Positions 19,346 through 28,640 of a stretch of DNA of 64,000 nt are shown here, in pieces (within the stretch, counting starts at the first letter, position 1; each line of letters opens with the position of its first letter). Source of the stretch: Aureococcus anophagefferens (taxonomy: Eukaryota; Sar; Pelagophyceae; Pelagomonadales; Pelagomonadaceae). Made by a program: the position numbers and the translations under genes. The stretch lies in assembly GCF_000186865.1 (NCBI RefSeq), contig NW_008705576.1, positions 640,145-704,144 on the forward strand, in the 5' to 3' direction. The notes under the pieces are model-generated. The model saw only the letters and a program-made list of their open reading frames with translations. It searched no databases and had not been told where the DNA came from.

Positions 19346-20532
19346 ATGGCAGTTCCTGCGCACGCCGCACCCATGCGTCGCATCTCTGCACTGCTCCTCG
19401 CGCTCACGAGTGCCAGCGCACTCGTGGTGCCGCGCAACACGGCGCTCGCACCGCGCAAGGCGCTCGCGCCGCGCCGCACCGTCGCACCGCCGCGCCGCCT
19501 CGCGCCGGTCGCGGCGCTGCCCGGCGTCGCCGCGGCGACGCTGCCGACGTGCTTGGGTTTCTGGAAGGGCGGCTACGCCGTGTCCTACGGCTACGGCGGC
19601 GCCATGGCGGCCGCGGGAGCGCTCGCCCTCCAGGCGGGCGCGGCGGGCGTCGGAGCGGCGCACGCGGCCGCTCTGCTCTTCTACGGCGCGCGCCTCAACC
19701 TCTTCCTGCTCTACCGCGAGCTCTTCCTGCCCGTGTCCATCCACCAGATGAAGCCGCGGCCGGCGTCGCTCGCGCAGCGGCTCAAGCGCGCGCCCGTCGT
19801 CGTCGGCTGCTCGCTGCTCTACTACTGCATGGCGGCTCCCCTGAAGCTCACGGCCGGCTGCGTCGAGCCAACGGGCGGCGTCGGCGCGGCCGTCGCCGTC
19901 GCCTGGTTCGGCTTCGCCCTCGGCGCCGTCGGCGACGTCTACAAGAGCGCCGCCAAGGCCGTCCGCGGCGCCGACGCGCTCGTCACGGGAGGACCGTTCG
20001 CGCTGCTGCGCCATCCGAACTACACGGGCGAGATGATCGGCTGGGCCGGCTCCGCGGCGGCCGGCGTGCTGGCCGCCAGCGGCGCGCTCCGCGCCAACGC
20101 GGTCTGGACGGCCGTGTCGCTCGTGGGCCTCGTCGGCATCTTCAACGTGCTCGCCAGGGCAGGACAAGAGAGCGAAATTCCCAACTTCAAAGGCTCATAT
20201 CTCGGCCGTTTTCCACTCGTTTTGGCTGATTTTTGGACGAGCGATCATCTCTCGGAACGTTCTCGAAGCGTGAATGCTTTTTCCGGAACGCGCGCGCGCG
20301 GAACACTCACGTTGAAGCGACGTTGAATATCTCTTGTCCTGCCCAGGTGCTCGCGGGCGAGGCCACCGCGGGGCTCGAGCGCAAGCAGCGGGCCAAGTAC
20401 GGCGCCTCGCCGGAGTACCAGGCCTGGGTCAAGCGGACCTGGGCCGGGCCGTCCTTCGGCGCGCCGCCGGCGCCCGTCGACAAGTTCGAGCGCGTCGCGT
20501 GGAGCGGCACGTGCTACCCGAGCCGCGCGTGA
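19346..20532 (+). CDS. DUF1295/isoprenylcysteine-methyltransferase-like membrane protein, plastid-type presequence
   Basis: Exons 19346-20146 and 20347-20532, 328 aa. The presequence MRRISALLLALTSASALVVP carries an ASAL motif. Several membrane helices follow; the signature GPFALLRHPNYTGEMIGWAG (residue ~210) is the RHPNY motif of DUF1295 and ICMT-type proteins that bind S-adenosylmethionine or reduce steroid-like substrates. The substrate is unknown. The exon junction, made by introner A4, lies just before the cytosolic/stromal tail VLAGEATAGLERKQRAKYG and keeps the frame exactly. Confidence 0.82.
20147..20346 (+). mobile_element. Introner element, family A, copy A4 (sense, GT-AG)
   Basis: 200-nt intron with an exact duplication gtgctcgc (20147-20154, 20347-20354). 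Ends cagggcaggacaag / cttgtcctgcccag are perfect inverted repeats apart from one base. Removal restores GIFNVLAGEATAGL. Confidence 0.95.
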
Positions 20533-20570
20533 GGGGACTCCCGCTCGCGCCTAAGTCGACAAGAAGCGAG

Positions 20571-23500
20571 TCACCACGCCCCATCCCCCCGCCCGCGGCC
20601 GCGCGAGTGCGGCGGCCGGTACGCGCCCTTGGCCGACGGCCGCTCTTCTTCCTCGTCGTCGTCGCCAAAGTCCGCGCTGACGTCGGCGGAGAAGAGCGCG
20701 GCGAGGGCCGCGCTCGCGCGCGCCGACGCGTCGTCCGTGGGCCGGCCGACGGAGCGCTGGACGAAGGCCTGGAGCAGGTCGCGCGTCGCGAGGACGTCGT
20801 CGAGCGCGGCCGCGTCGACCAAGACCTGGAGGTCCGGCGCGACGGCCAGTTTCGCGCGGCCCGAGTTCGTCGTCGATTGGGCCACGTCCGGCGCGAAGAG
20901 GAGCACCTGGGCGAGGCTCACGACGGACGTGTCGTAGAGGTAGCGGTCGCTCGTCTCCTGGACGTCGTAGAAGACGACGAGGCGGTCCGCGGCGCTCCGG
21001 TTCACGGAGCCCGGGTGGCAGACGACCTTGAGGCCGCTGCCCAGCGCCAGGCCCTTGCCCTGCTTGCGCACCGCGGCGACGTTGGGCCACAGCGCGGCCA
21101 GCAGCGCCGACGAGAGCCGGGCGCCCGCGTGCCGCGGCCGCGCGCGGCCGCCCGCGTCGCGCTTGAGCAGGTCGCGGCAGCCGGAGCCGAGGTCGCGGCG
21201 GAGCTGGTCGACGTACTCGAGGGTCTGGTGGGACAGGAAGAAGCGGTCGCAGAAGGACCGCCGGTCGCGGTAGCCCGGCCGCGCCCGCCACTCGGCGTAG
21301 GCGCGCTCGAGCAAGACGTGGTCGCTGTCCGTGCCGTCGGCCAACCTGGCCTTGGCCGCGTTGGCCAGGGGCTCCTTGCCCAGGGGGCAGACGAAGGGCG
21401 ACTTGGACCCGAGGCCCGCGGCGACGGTCAACGCGACGTCGAAGCAGTCGAAGAGCTCGCCCAGCAGCAGCAGTTTCCCGAGCACGGGGTGCACGTGGAG
21501 CCGCGCGAGCTGCCGACCCAGGGGCGACAGGGACATGCGGTCCTCGGCGTCCAGCGCGCCGAGGCGCACGAGGCCGTCGACGGCCGCGCGGACGATTTTT
21601 TCGTCCGGCGGCGAGATCGCCTCCGCCAGCACCGGCTCCGGCGCGCCGAGGCCGAGCGCCGCGACCTCGAGGCACAGCTCGTCCAGGGGCGACCGCACCA
21701 TCTCCGGTTCCGCGTAGTCGACCATCGCCGCGTGCTGGAACGACGAATAGAGCCGCCACCAGGCGCCCGGGCGCACGCGGCCCGCGCGCCCCCGGCGCTG
21801 GAGGCCGTTGGCCTTGGCGTACCACGTCGTCCGCAGCGCCGACACCAGGCTCTGCTTGTTGAGGAACGTCGACCGCGCCTTGCCCGCGTCGACGACGTGG
21901 ACGACGTCCTCGACGGTGATGGACGTCTCCGCGAGCACCGTCGACACCACGACCTTGCGCTTCCCCGGCGGCGGCGCGTCGAAGATGGCGCGCTGCTCCG
22001 CCGAGGGCATGCGGCTGTGGAGCGCGTGGATCGCGAGGGACCGGTCTTTTTCCAGGCGCTTGACGACGTCGGCGATCTCCGCCCAGCCGGGCACGAAGAC
22101 CAAAATCGCGCCGTCCTCCTGGGACGCGTGGACGTGCTCGACGACGGCCGCGACGAGGTCGACGTCGACGAAGTCCGCCGGCAACGCGTGGAAGTCCGCC
22201 AGCGCCTGCGCCGTCGGCCGGGGGCACTTCAGGCGCGCGAAGATCGTCTCTTCGTCGCCGGGCACGCCCTCCAGCGCGCCCGCGTCGCCGAAGGGCGACC
22301 GCCGCGGCCGCGGCGACGACCGCGGGCGCAGCTGCGGCAAAATGTCCTCGAGGTAGTGCTCCTCGATGGGGTAGTTCGTCTTGCCCGGGATCTCGACGAC
22401 GGCCGCCTCGGGGAAGTAGGACAGGAACGCCGACGGGTCCACCGTCGCCGACATCAGCACGACCTTGAGATCGTTCCGCTTCGCCAGCAGGCGCCGCACG
22501 AGCAGGAGAAAAAAGTCCGTGTGCACGTCGCGCTCGTGGACCTCGTCGACGATGACGTGCGTCGCGCCGGCGAGGAGCGGGTTCGACTGCATCGTCTTCA
22601 GCAGCACGCCGACGGTGCAGAAGACGACCTTCGACGACGCCGTCACGGAGTCCTCGAAGCGGATCTTGAAGCCCACGGTGTCGCCCAGGGCCCCGCCGCG
22701 CTCGCGCGCGACGCGCTCCGCGACGCTCGCCGCCGAGATGCGCCGCGGCTGCGTCGCGACGACCGCGATCGCCTCGCCGCGGCGCGCGCAGTCCTCGTAG
22801 ACGAACTGGGGGATCTGCGTCGTCTTGCCGCAGCCCGTCGCGCCTAAAACCAGCGTCACGGCGCCCGACCGCACGGCGGCGACGATGGCCTCGCGCATCT
22901 TGAACGCGGGCAGGCGGCGCCGCGCCGGTAGAAAAGTCGCGTAGCCGCGGCTCGCGGTCTCCGCCTCGAAGGCCGCGGCGTCCGCGGGCCCCGGCGCGCC
23001 GCTCAGGAAGCCGCCGCTGCGCTGCGCCCAGCCCTCGCGCGGCGCCGGCCGCGCGGCGACGGCCGCCTCCAGGGCTCCGCGCGCGCGCTTGAGCAGCGCG
23101 CCGTCCAAGGACGCGTAGACCGCGTCCTCCTCGTCCTCGAAGCCCTCCAGGCAAAAGCCCTTGCGCGTCGCCCGGCAGCGCACGTCGTCCAGGGCCGCGC
23201 GGGCCGCGGGCTGCTCCTCGAGGCGCCGGAGCATGCGGCACTTGAGCGACGTCTGGCTGAAGGCCTGGAGCTCGCTCGCCATGCGCTCCCAGACGCGCTT
23301 CCGCGCGCATTTCCCGCCGCCGCGCTCGCACTCGCTGCGCACGAGCTGGGCGATGGTCGTGATCTGCGCGCCGCTGTCGAGGGACGCGTCGACGCGCACG
23401 AGCGCGTAGGGGTCGCCCTTGTTCGGGCCCCGGACCCAGCCGACGCCCATGTCCTGCGCGACCGCGCGCATCGTGTTGTTCTCGACGTTGCGCAGGCGCT

Positions 23501-23729
23501 GGGCCATCTCGAGGCGCGGCGCGCCGCTCGCGAGGAACGCGGCGACGCGCTCCCGGCACGGGTTCACGATGTCCGGGTCCGTCGACGGCTCGACGTGCTG
23601 GCGCCAGTTGTAGCCGCCGCCGCCCTTGCCGCCCTTGCCGCCGCCGCCTTTGCCGCCGCCGCCTTTGCCGCCGCGGCCCTTGCCGCGACCGCCGCCCTTG
23701 CCGCCGCGGCCGCGATACATTTTTACCAC
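20571..23729 (-). CDS. DEAH-box RNA helicase, DHX9/DHX36/DHX57-like
   Basis: 1,052 aa. The N-terminus is a ~40-residue Gly/Lys/Arg tract (GGKGGGRGKGRGGKGG), an RNA-binding-type low-complexity region, then an R3H-like segment. Helicase motifs in order: GATGCGKTTQIPQF (I, ~295), TQPRRISAASVAER (Ia), DEVHERD (II), LMSATVD (III), ALHSRMPSAEQ (IV), STVLAETSITVEDV (V) and QRRGRAGRVRPG (VI). HA2/winged-helix and OB-fold regions follow (SPLDELCLEVAALGLG; RLVVFYDVQETSDRYLYDTS). It unwinds RNA or ribonucleoprotein; the specific target is unknown. Intron-free. Start chosen at 23729; Met 23720 is equally possible. Confidence 0.92.
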   Translation of the reverse strand: MVKMYRGRGGKGGGRGKGRGGKGGGGKGGGGKGGKGGGGYNWRQHVEPSTDPDIVNPCRERVAAFLASGAPRLEMAQRLRNVENNTMRAVAQDMGVGWVRGPNKGDPYALVRVDASLDSGAQITTIAQLVRSECERGGGKCARKRVWERMASELQAFSQTSLKCRMLRRLEEQPAARAALDDVRCRATRKGFCLEGFEDEEDAVYASLDGALLKRARGALEAAVAARPAPREGWAQRSGGFLSGAPGPADAAAFEAETASRGYATFLPARRRLPAFKMREAIVAAVRSGAVTLVLGATGCGKTTQIPQFVYEDCARRGEAIAVVATQPRRISAASVAERVARERGGALGDTVGFKIRFEDSVTASSKVVFCTVGVLLKTMQSNPLLAGATHVIVDEVHERDVHTDFFLLLVRRLLAKRNDLKVVLMSATVDPSAFLSYFPEAAVVEIPGKTNYPIEEHYLEDILPQLRPRSSPRPRRSPFGDAGALEGVPGDEETIFARLKCPRPTAQALADFHALPADFVDVDLVAAVVEHVHASQEDGAILVFVPGWAEIADVVKRLEKDRSLAIHALHSRMPSAEQRAIFDAPPPGKRKVVVSTVLAETSITVEDVVHVVDAGKARSTFLNKQSLVSALRTTWYAKANGLQRRGRAGRVRPGAWWRLYSSFQHAAMVDYAEPEMVRSPLDELCLEVAALGLGAPEPVLAEAISPPDEKIVRAAVDGLVRLGALDAEDRMSLSPLGRQLARLHVHPVLGKLLLLGELFDCFDVALTVAAGLGSKSPFVCPLGKEPLANAAKARLADGTDSDHVLLERAYAEWRARPGYRDRRSFCDRFFLSHQTLEYVDQLRRDLGSGCRDLLKRDAGGRARPRHAGARLSSALLAALWPNVAAVRKQGKGLALGSGLKVVCHPGSVNRSAADRLVVFYDVQETSDRYLYDTSVVSLAQVLLFAPDVAQSTTNSGRAKLAVAPDLQVLVDAAALDDVLATRDLLQAFVQRSVGRPTDDASARASAALAALFSADVSADFGDDDEEEERPSAKGAYRPPHSRGRGRGDGAW
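23595..23720 (-). repeat. GGC/AAG-type low-complexity tract encoding Gly-Lys repeats
   Basis: On the plus strand it reads as repeated gccgccgccgcctttgcc units. It encodes the Gly/Lys-rich N-terminus of the helicase. The length is likely polymorphic between strains. Confidence 0.8.
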
Positions 23730-24014
23730 AAGGTTGTGCTTTTGCTTATGGCAAAGGACGAGGCCGCGCCGGACGTGTTGCGGAGTGGCGCTGCGGTGTG
23801 CTTAGCGCTCGAGGACGCGACGACGGGCTGGCTGGGAAGCGATCGACGCTTTGCGCAAGGCGGTGAGATCAAGCGCTGCGAGTCGCCATCAGCATGTCCT
23901 CGAATCGAGGCGAAGTCGACGTTTACTCGATGATGCACGGTCTGGCGCGAGGTGATTCAAGCCTTGACGACACTCTCGTCGCCGCGGCCGCCGTTCAAGG
24001 GCGCCGACGCCGCG

Positions 24015-25238
24015 ATGCGGTCGTCGCTCATCCTCTATTTGGTCGCCAGGGCGTCCGATGCCCTCGTCGCGCCGCCGAAGCTCGCCGGCGCGCGGCCGCG
24101 CGCGCACAAACGCGCGCCGCGACGAGACGTGTCCCGTATGGCCCTGCGCCTGGACCTGCCGCTGCTGCGCGTGGGCCAGTCGGCCTGGGACGTCGTCGGG
24201 ACGACGGCCGTCGTCGTCGGCGGCGCCGCGGCCTGCGCGACGGCCGTCGTCGTCGGCTACACGGCCGTGTCGCTCGTCGCGCCCGCGCTGGGCCGCGCGG
24301 CGGGCGGCGCGGCGGCGGGCTCCGGGCCCGAGTGGCTCAAGCTGCGCGCGGGCCAGGTGCGGGCGACGGCCGACGCGTTGAAGCTCGCCTGGAGCGACCT
24401 GTTCGAGGACGAGTCGCTCGTCGTGCTCGAGGACACGTGGGCGCCGTGCGTCCTGGAGGCGACGGAGGACTTTGGGGACGACGGCGCGGGCGGCGCGGCC
24501 TACACGGCGTACCGCTTCGCCCTCAAGCAGGGCGGCAAGGCCGTGCTGCCGCTGGAGCTGGGCCAGGAGGTGACCTTCGTCGGTTTGGACGGGAGGAACC
24601 GGCCGGTCCGCGCGTCGTTCCCGCTCGCGTCGAACCGGCGCGACGCGGGCGCCGTCGAGGTCGTCGTCGCCGCGCCGGGCCGGCGCCGCGCGCGGGAGGC
24701 CGTCGGCGGGCTCACGGCGGAGCAGCGCGCCGTCGTCGACGCCTTCGACGGCCTCGGCATCGGCGGCGAGGCGGCCGTGAGGCCCGGGCGGCGCGCGTTC
24801 ACGTACGAGGGGTCCTACCTGCCCATCACGTCGCTCCAGTGCTTCGCCGAGGAGCTCGGGGCGTTGCCCGTCATCCAGCTCCTCAAGGAGAGCCTGCCCC
24901 GGGGCCGGTCGACCATCGCGAAGGCCCAGGTCTTCTGGATCAACGAGGGCGAGGACGACTTCGGCCTCTACGAGGGCCTCGAGACGCTCTTCTACAAGTT
25001 CCCCAAGAAGATGGAGCTCGCCTGCGTCGTCGACGACAAGCTCCACAGCCCGGACACGACGAAGAACGCGCCGGGCGACGCCGTCTTCCGGCGCAACGAC
25101 GACCTCGCGGGCGCGGTCGCGCCGTGGCAGCCGGGCATGCTCGCCGTCGTCGCGGGGCCCGACGCGTTCCAGGACCAGGTCGTCGCCCACCTCACGGGCG
25201 CCAAGGGCTACCCGCCGGAGTGCATCGTCTACTTCTAG
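24015..25238 (+). CDS. Ferredoxin-NADP-reductase-like/cytochrome-b5-reductase-like protein, plastid presequence
   Basis: 407 aa from Met 24015 (Met 23952 is in frame upstream). N-terminal presequence MRSSLILYLVARASDALVAPP, then a hydrophobic segment (VVGTTAVVVGGAAACATAVV). The C-terminal half looks like the NAD(P)-binding lobe of FNR-type reductases: ALPVIQLLKESLPRGRSTIA, VFWINEGEDDFGLYEGLETL, KFPKKMELACVVDD and GMLAVVAGPDAFQDQVVAHL. The central part (TAYRFALKQGGKAVLPLELG) may be the flavin-binding barrel. I do not see the canonical RxYS flavin motif, so activity is uncertain. Tail-to-tail with the alpha-galactosidase. Confidence 0.62.
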   Translation: MRSSLILYLVARASDALVAPPKLAGARPRAHKRAPRRDVSRMALRLDLPLLRVGQSAWDVVGTTAVVVGGAAACATAVVVGYTAVSLVAPALGRAAGGAAAGSGPEWLKLRAGQVRATADALKLAWSDLFEDESLVVLEDTWAPCVLEATEDFGDDGAGGAAYTAYRFALKQGGKAVLPLELGQEVTFVGLDGRNRPVRASFPLASNRRDAGAVEVVVAAPGRRRAREAVGGLTAEQRAVVDAFDGLGIGGEAAVRPGRRAFTYEGSYLPITSLQCFAEELGALPVIQLLKESLPRGRSTIAKAQVFWINEGEDDFGLYEGLETLFYKFPKKMELACVVDDKLHSPDTTKNAPGDAVFRRNDDLAGAVAPWQPGMLAVVAGPDAFQDQVVAHLTGAKGYPPECIVYF

Positions 25239-25306
25239 GCGCGGGGGGGCCTCTCTAAGCACTACGAAGAAAAAGGCCGCGGGTCGAAGACGACGACGGC
25301 CGCGCC

Positions 25307-26548
25307 CTAGGAAGAAAAGACAGCGAACGCGGAGTCGTGCGGCGGGAGCGTCGCCGCCCAGGCGGCGGAGACCGTCGCGCTCGTGTGCGTCCAGACGTCG
25401 CGCGCCGTCGCGGTCTCCGGGAGGCCGAGCGCGGCGAGCGGCACGGAGACGTCGAGCGTCGCCGTCCCCCGGTTGAAGACGAGCGCCGCGGTCGCGCCGC
25501 CGAGCGGCTTCGCCCAGACCTGGTAGGCCGAATCGTCGACGACGAGCGTGCCCGGGAAGCCCGCCCAGGCCTGGTTCACGGCGATGGCCTCCTCGTTCGA
25601 CACGATGGGCCACACGGCCGCGAGCTTGGCGTCGTCCGCGACGTCGAAGCTGAGGATCAGCGGGGACGAGACGACGCACCAGAGGCCGAAGTGGGTCCGC
25701 GACTCGACGAACGCGGCGTCGTTCCGCGGACCCCCGAGCGCCCACCCAAAGTTGCCGACCTCGAGCATGTCGGGGTACGCCCAGCAGCCCGGCCGCGAGA
25801 TCGGCGGCGTCGAGTTCGTGAACGGGAGCACGCGCTGGAGCCGCGCGACGACGCCGTCGAAGTCCGGCCGGATGTCGCCGCCCGTGCGGAAGAGGTGGAA
25901 GTCGCACCAGTCCGTGTCGGTCGGCAGGCCCCGCGGCGGCCCGAGGCCGGAGCCCTGGTTCGAGTTCTCGACGAGGACGGGCGTCGGCCGGCCCTTGATG
26001 TTCCGGACGCGCGCGGCGAAGCCCGAGCCGTCGTCGTCGCCGCAGTTGTCGATCTTGACGCCGTCGAAGCCCGCCGCGTAGACCTGCTCGACGTCCGCCG
26101 CGTACGCGAGCGCCGCCCAGGACGCGTTCGCGCGGAGTTTGTAACAGTCGAGGCAGATGCAGTTGTCGTCGTACCAGCCCATCTTCAGGCCCTTGCCGCG
26201 GCCGTAGCGCACGAGGGCCGCGAGGTCCGGGAAGCGGCTCGCGTTGACGAGGGGCGTCCCGTCGGCCGCGTGGAACGAGCCCTCGTACCCCTCCCCGCAG
26301 CTCTGCCAGCCGTCGTCGACGCCCGCGCGCGCGAAGCCGAGGTCCGCGAGGCTCAGCCGCGCGCCGGTCCAGGGCGATGTGCGCTTCGTCGCGAGCGCGT
26401 CGACGGCGGCGCGGATTCTGGCGTCGTCGACGTCGCCGCCGTAGCAGTTCCAGCTCCGCCAGCCCATGGGCGGCGTCCGCGCGAGGCCGTCCTCCAGGGC
26501 GGCGGCGGCGCCGAGGAGCAGCAGCGCGAGGGCGCGTTGCGGTTTCAT
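25307..26548 (-). CDS. Alpha-galactosidase, glycoside hydrolase family 27-like
   Basis: 413 aa from Met 26548, which starts a signal peptide (MKPQRALALLLLGAAAALEDG). GH27 hallmarks: LARTPPMGWRSWNCYG, GVDDGWQSC, GLKMGWYDDNCICLDCY, the nucleophile Asp in AGFDGVKIDNCGDDDG (~165), and the acid/base Asp region FHLFRTGGDIRPDFDGV; also PGCWAYPDMLEVGN and LILSFDVADDAKLAAVWPIV. It removes terminal alpha-galactose (or alpha-N-acetylgalactosamine) from glycans, probably in the vacuole or outside the cell. The C-terminal beta-sandwich is present. Intron-free. Confidence 0.93.
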   Translation of the reverse strand: MKPQRALALLLLGAAAALEDGLARTPPMGWRSWNCYGGDVDDARIRAAVDALATKRTSPWTGARLSLADLGFARAGVDDGWQSCGEGYEGSFHAADGTPLVNASRFPDLAALVRYGRGKGLKMGWYDDNCICLDCYKLRANASWAALAYAADVEQVYAAGFDGVKIDNCGDDDGSGFAARVRNIKGRPTPVLVENSNQGSGLGPPRGLPTDTDWCDFHLFRTGGDIRPDFDGVVARLQRVLPFTNSTPPISRPGCWAYPDMLEVGNFGWALGGPRNDAAFVESRTHFGLWCVVSSPLILSFDVADDAKLAAVWPIVSNEEAIAVNQAWAGFPGTLVVDDSAYQVWAKPLGGATAALVFNRGTATLDVSVPLAALGLPETATARDVWTHTSATVSAAWAATLPPHDSAFAVFSS

Positions 26549-26629
26549 GGGTGCGATCGACGAGGCGCGATGTTCGGCTCCTCCCATCAGCTGCAGGCCC
26601 GCCTCAAGGATGCCTCAACATTGGGTCAA

Positions 26630-26641
26630 CTTGAAGCCCAC
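26630..26641 (+). promoter_or_regulatory. 12-mer CTTGAAGCCCAC upstream of the alpha-galactosidase
   Basis: The same 12-mer is found at 7109-7120, upstream of the GT25 gene. Both sit about 30-90 bp from the start codon of a secreted-protein gene, though on different relative strands. It may be a promoter element or chance. Confidence 0.25.
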
Positions 26642-26700
26642 AGCGAGCCCCTTCACTTTCGAGAACTTCTCCGCCGCCGACGCTCGCGGTTAACGGCGCG

Positions 26701-27273
26701 CTACTTGGCGCCTCTCCGGAGCAGGCGCATGGCGCGCTTGCGGTCCATGGCCTTCCGCTGGCGGTCGGCCGCCTCCTTCATGACGGCCGCGAACTCCGCG
26801 ATGTCGAGCGCGGCCCAGAGCGCCTCGACGAACCAGGCGCCCGTCGCCATCTCGAGGGAGGCCCACCGCTCCGAGAGGCCGTCCTTCCGCGCTTCTTCAA
26901 CGTCGTTCATGAACGCGTCCAGCGTGAACTCCGTGCCGTCGATCGCTCGCTCGACGTCCTTCGAGAAGAGCGCCAGGAACTCGCCGTGCAGCCCATGTAT
27001 GTCGTGGGAGTTGCCCGCGCCGTCGCCGCCGCAGCCGTCCACAAAGTCGTCGAACTCGTCGGCGTTCTCGGCGAGCCAGTCGCCGTAGATGCACTCGATG
27101 CCGTCGCAGTCCGCGGCGGCGTCGCCGAGGTCGGCGCGAAGCTGCGCGAAGTATTTGGCGACGACGCGCAGAGCCGGTGCGACCGGTGCGTCGTCGGCGT
27201 CTTTCGCCTCGCTCTTGGCGTCCTTCGCCTCCGGTGGCGCGGCGTCGGGGCTGCCCTCATGCTTGGCCTCCAT
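26701..27273 (-). CDS. BART-domain-like (ARL2-binding-protein-like) acidic protein
   Basis: 190 aa. The N-terminus is Lys/Glu/Asp-rich and disordered. The body is helical and fits the ARL2BP/BART pattern: FDDFVDGCGG, GLHGEFLALFSKDVERAIDG, FTLDAFMNDVEEARKDG and the closing ALDIAEFAAVMKEAADRQRK. BART proteins bind Arl2/Arl3 GTPases at cilia and mitochondria. The assignment rests on pattern only and is tentative. Head-to-head with the LHC gene, start codons 73 bp apart. Confidence 0.5.
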   Translation of the reverse strand: MEAKHEGSPDAAPPEAKDAKSEAKDADDAPVAPALRVVAKYFAQLRADLGDAAADCDGIECIYGDWLAENADEFDDFVDGCGGDGAGNSHDIHGLHGEFLALFSKDVERAIDGTEFTLDAFMNDVEEARKDGLSERWASLEMATGAWFVEALWAALDIAEFAAVMKEAADRQRKAMDRKRAMRLLRRGAK

Positions 27274-27346
27274 CGAGCCCGGCCGGCTCCTCTAGCCGGA
27301 ATAGCCTGGCTAGGGCATCAGGATCTAGGCCTGGATCGACGGCAAG

Positions 27347-28106
27347 ATGGCCCGCACCGCTCTTTTGCTCGCCGCGACGGCGACGTGCGCGTCCGCGCTC
27401 GTGGCGCCTGTTTCCCAGACGACGTCCCTCACCTCCATGCACGAGAAGTCAGCGAACGGCGTCCGGAAACACTCGGCACGCACCGCAAACGCGCGAGAGC
27501 CGCTTGGACCGTAAATTCGCCCCGCGATCGCGCGCGACGCCGCCGCGAAGGCCCCAAACCACGCCGTCGCGCCGCCCGCGCCGACTCCGACCCGCGCTCC
27601 GTCGCAGGTCCGCGTCCATGCCGTTCCTCGAGGCGAGCCCGAACCTCAAGGGCTACATCGGCGGCGAGAAGGGCTTCGACCCGCTGGGCCTGTCCTACTG
27701 GGTGCCCATGGACTGGCTCCGCGAGAGCGAGCTCAAGCACGGCCGCGTCTGCATGCTCGCGACGCTGGGCTTCGTCGCCACGGACATGGGCTTCGTGCTC
27801 CCCGGCGAGATGCACCAGGTCTCGTCGATCGGCGCGCACGACGTCGCCGTGGCCCAGGGGTCCATGACGCAGATCACCATCTTCATCGCCATCTGCGAGT
27901 GCATCGGCTACCTCGCCATCCTCGAGATGCTCGACGGCTCCGGGCGCAAGCCGGGCGACTTCGGCTTCGACCCGCTGCAGATCGGCGGCGGCGACGACCC
28001 GGAGATGCAGCTGCGGGAGATCGAGAACGGCCGCCTCGCCATGCTCGCCTTCGCCGGCATCGTCACCCAGGCCGTGCTCACGGGCAAGGGCTTCCCCTAC
28101 TTCTAG
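27347..28106 (+). CDS. Light-harvesting chlorophyll-binding (FCP/LHC) protein
   Basis: Exons 27347-27447 and 27608-28106, 199 aa. Presequence MARTALLLAATATCASALVAP with an ASAL motif. Mature protein: SMPFLEASPNLKGYIGGEKG, FDPLGLS; helix 1 with the chlorophyll motif ESELKHGRVCMLATLGFVA; a middle helix (ITIFIAICECIGYLAILEML); and helix 3 with REIENGRLAMLAFAGIVTQA, ending GFPYF. The ExxxxH/NGR and ENGR motifs bind chlorophyll and pair helices 1 and 3. It funnels light energy to the photosystems in the thylakoid. Subclass (Lhcf versus Lhcr) not settled. Confidence 0.95.
27448..27607 (+). other. LHC gene intron, 160 nt, GT-AG
   Basis: Donor gagaa|GTCAGC, acceptor gtcgcag|GTCC; it restores TSMHEKSASMPFLEASP. 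It sits at the transit-peptide boundary, like the petC and chlH introns. No inverted repeats. Confidence 0.75.
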
Positions 28107-28640
28107 GGCGCGCGCGGTTCCGGGCGGGCGCTCGGCGCCCGGCCTCTTCGCGGCGGCGCCTCCGGTCCGCGCTCGTCGCCGGCGGTGCCCAAGCGGAGCA
28201 CGCCGGCGTCGGGAGGGGCCGGGGCGACACCGCGGCGGGCCGGGCCGCCGGTCGCGGCCGCGCGGCGCCGGCGGGCGCCGCGCGGGACGGTCCACTCCTC
28301 TGATAAAAACATCCTCCTCTACCGGAAGTTATACTCGGGGCTCCGCGCGTACACGCGGACTGCCTTCAGGCTGGATTTGCCGACTCGAGTGTCCGAAGGT
28401 AGTTTCGAATGCCAGTGCGCTGATCGCCGCCGCCGCGAGCCCGCCACGCGCGGCCCGACGGTCTGCGGCAGCGTCGGCGCCGGCGCCGGCGACGAGCCCG
28501 CGTATTTTGCCTTTGGTTCTCCAACGCCGCTGATTTGGAGGAGGCTGTCTGCGTGCGCGCAGGAGGCCTCTATCACGCCTCGGTGAAGTCTGCAACAGCT
28601 CGCCAACTCAATAAATTTTGCCGCCAGTCGGAGAGCAAGC
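28107..28640. other. Intergenic region, LHC to 6PGD
   Basis: 534 bp of GC-rich then more neutral sequence. Short open frames on both strands show no recognisable protein. No RNA gene, repeat or inverted-repeat element seen. Confidence 0.4.

Noticed and set aside
23889..25907. 672-aa minus-strand frame overlapping the FNR-like and alpha-galactosidase genes
   Set aside because: Shadow frame; composition is Arg/Ala-rich with no motif, and both overlapped genes have family signatures in other frames.
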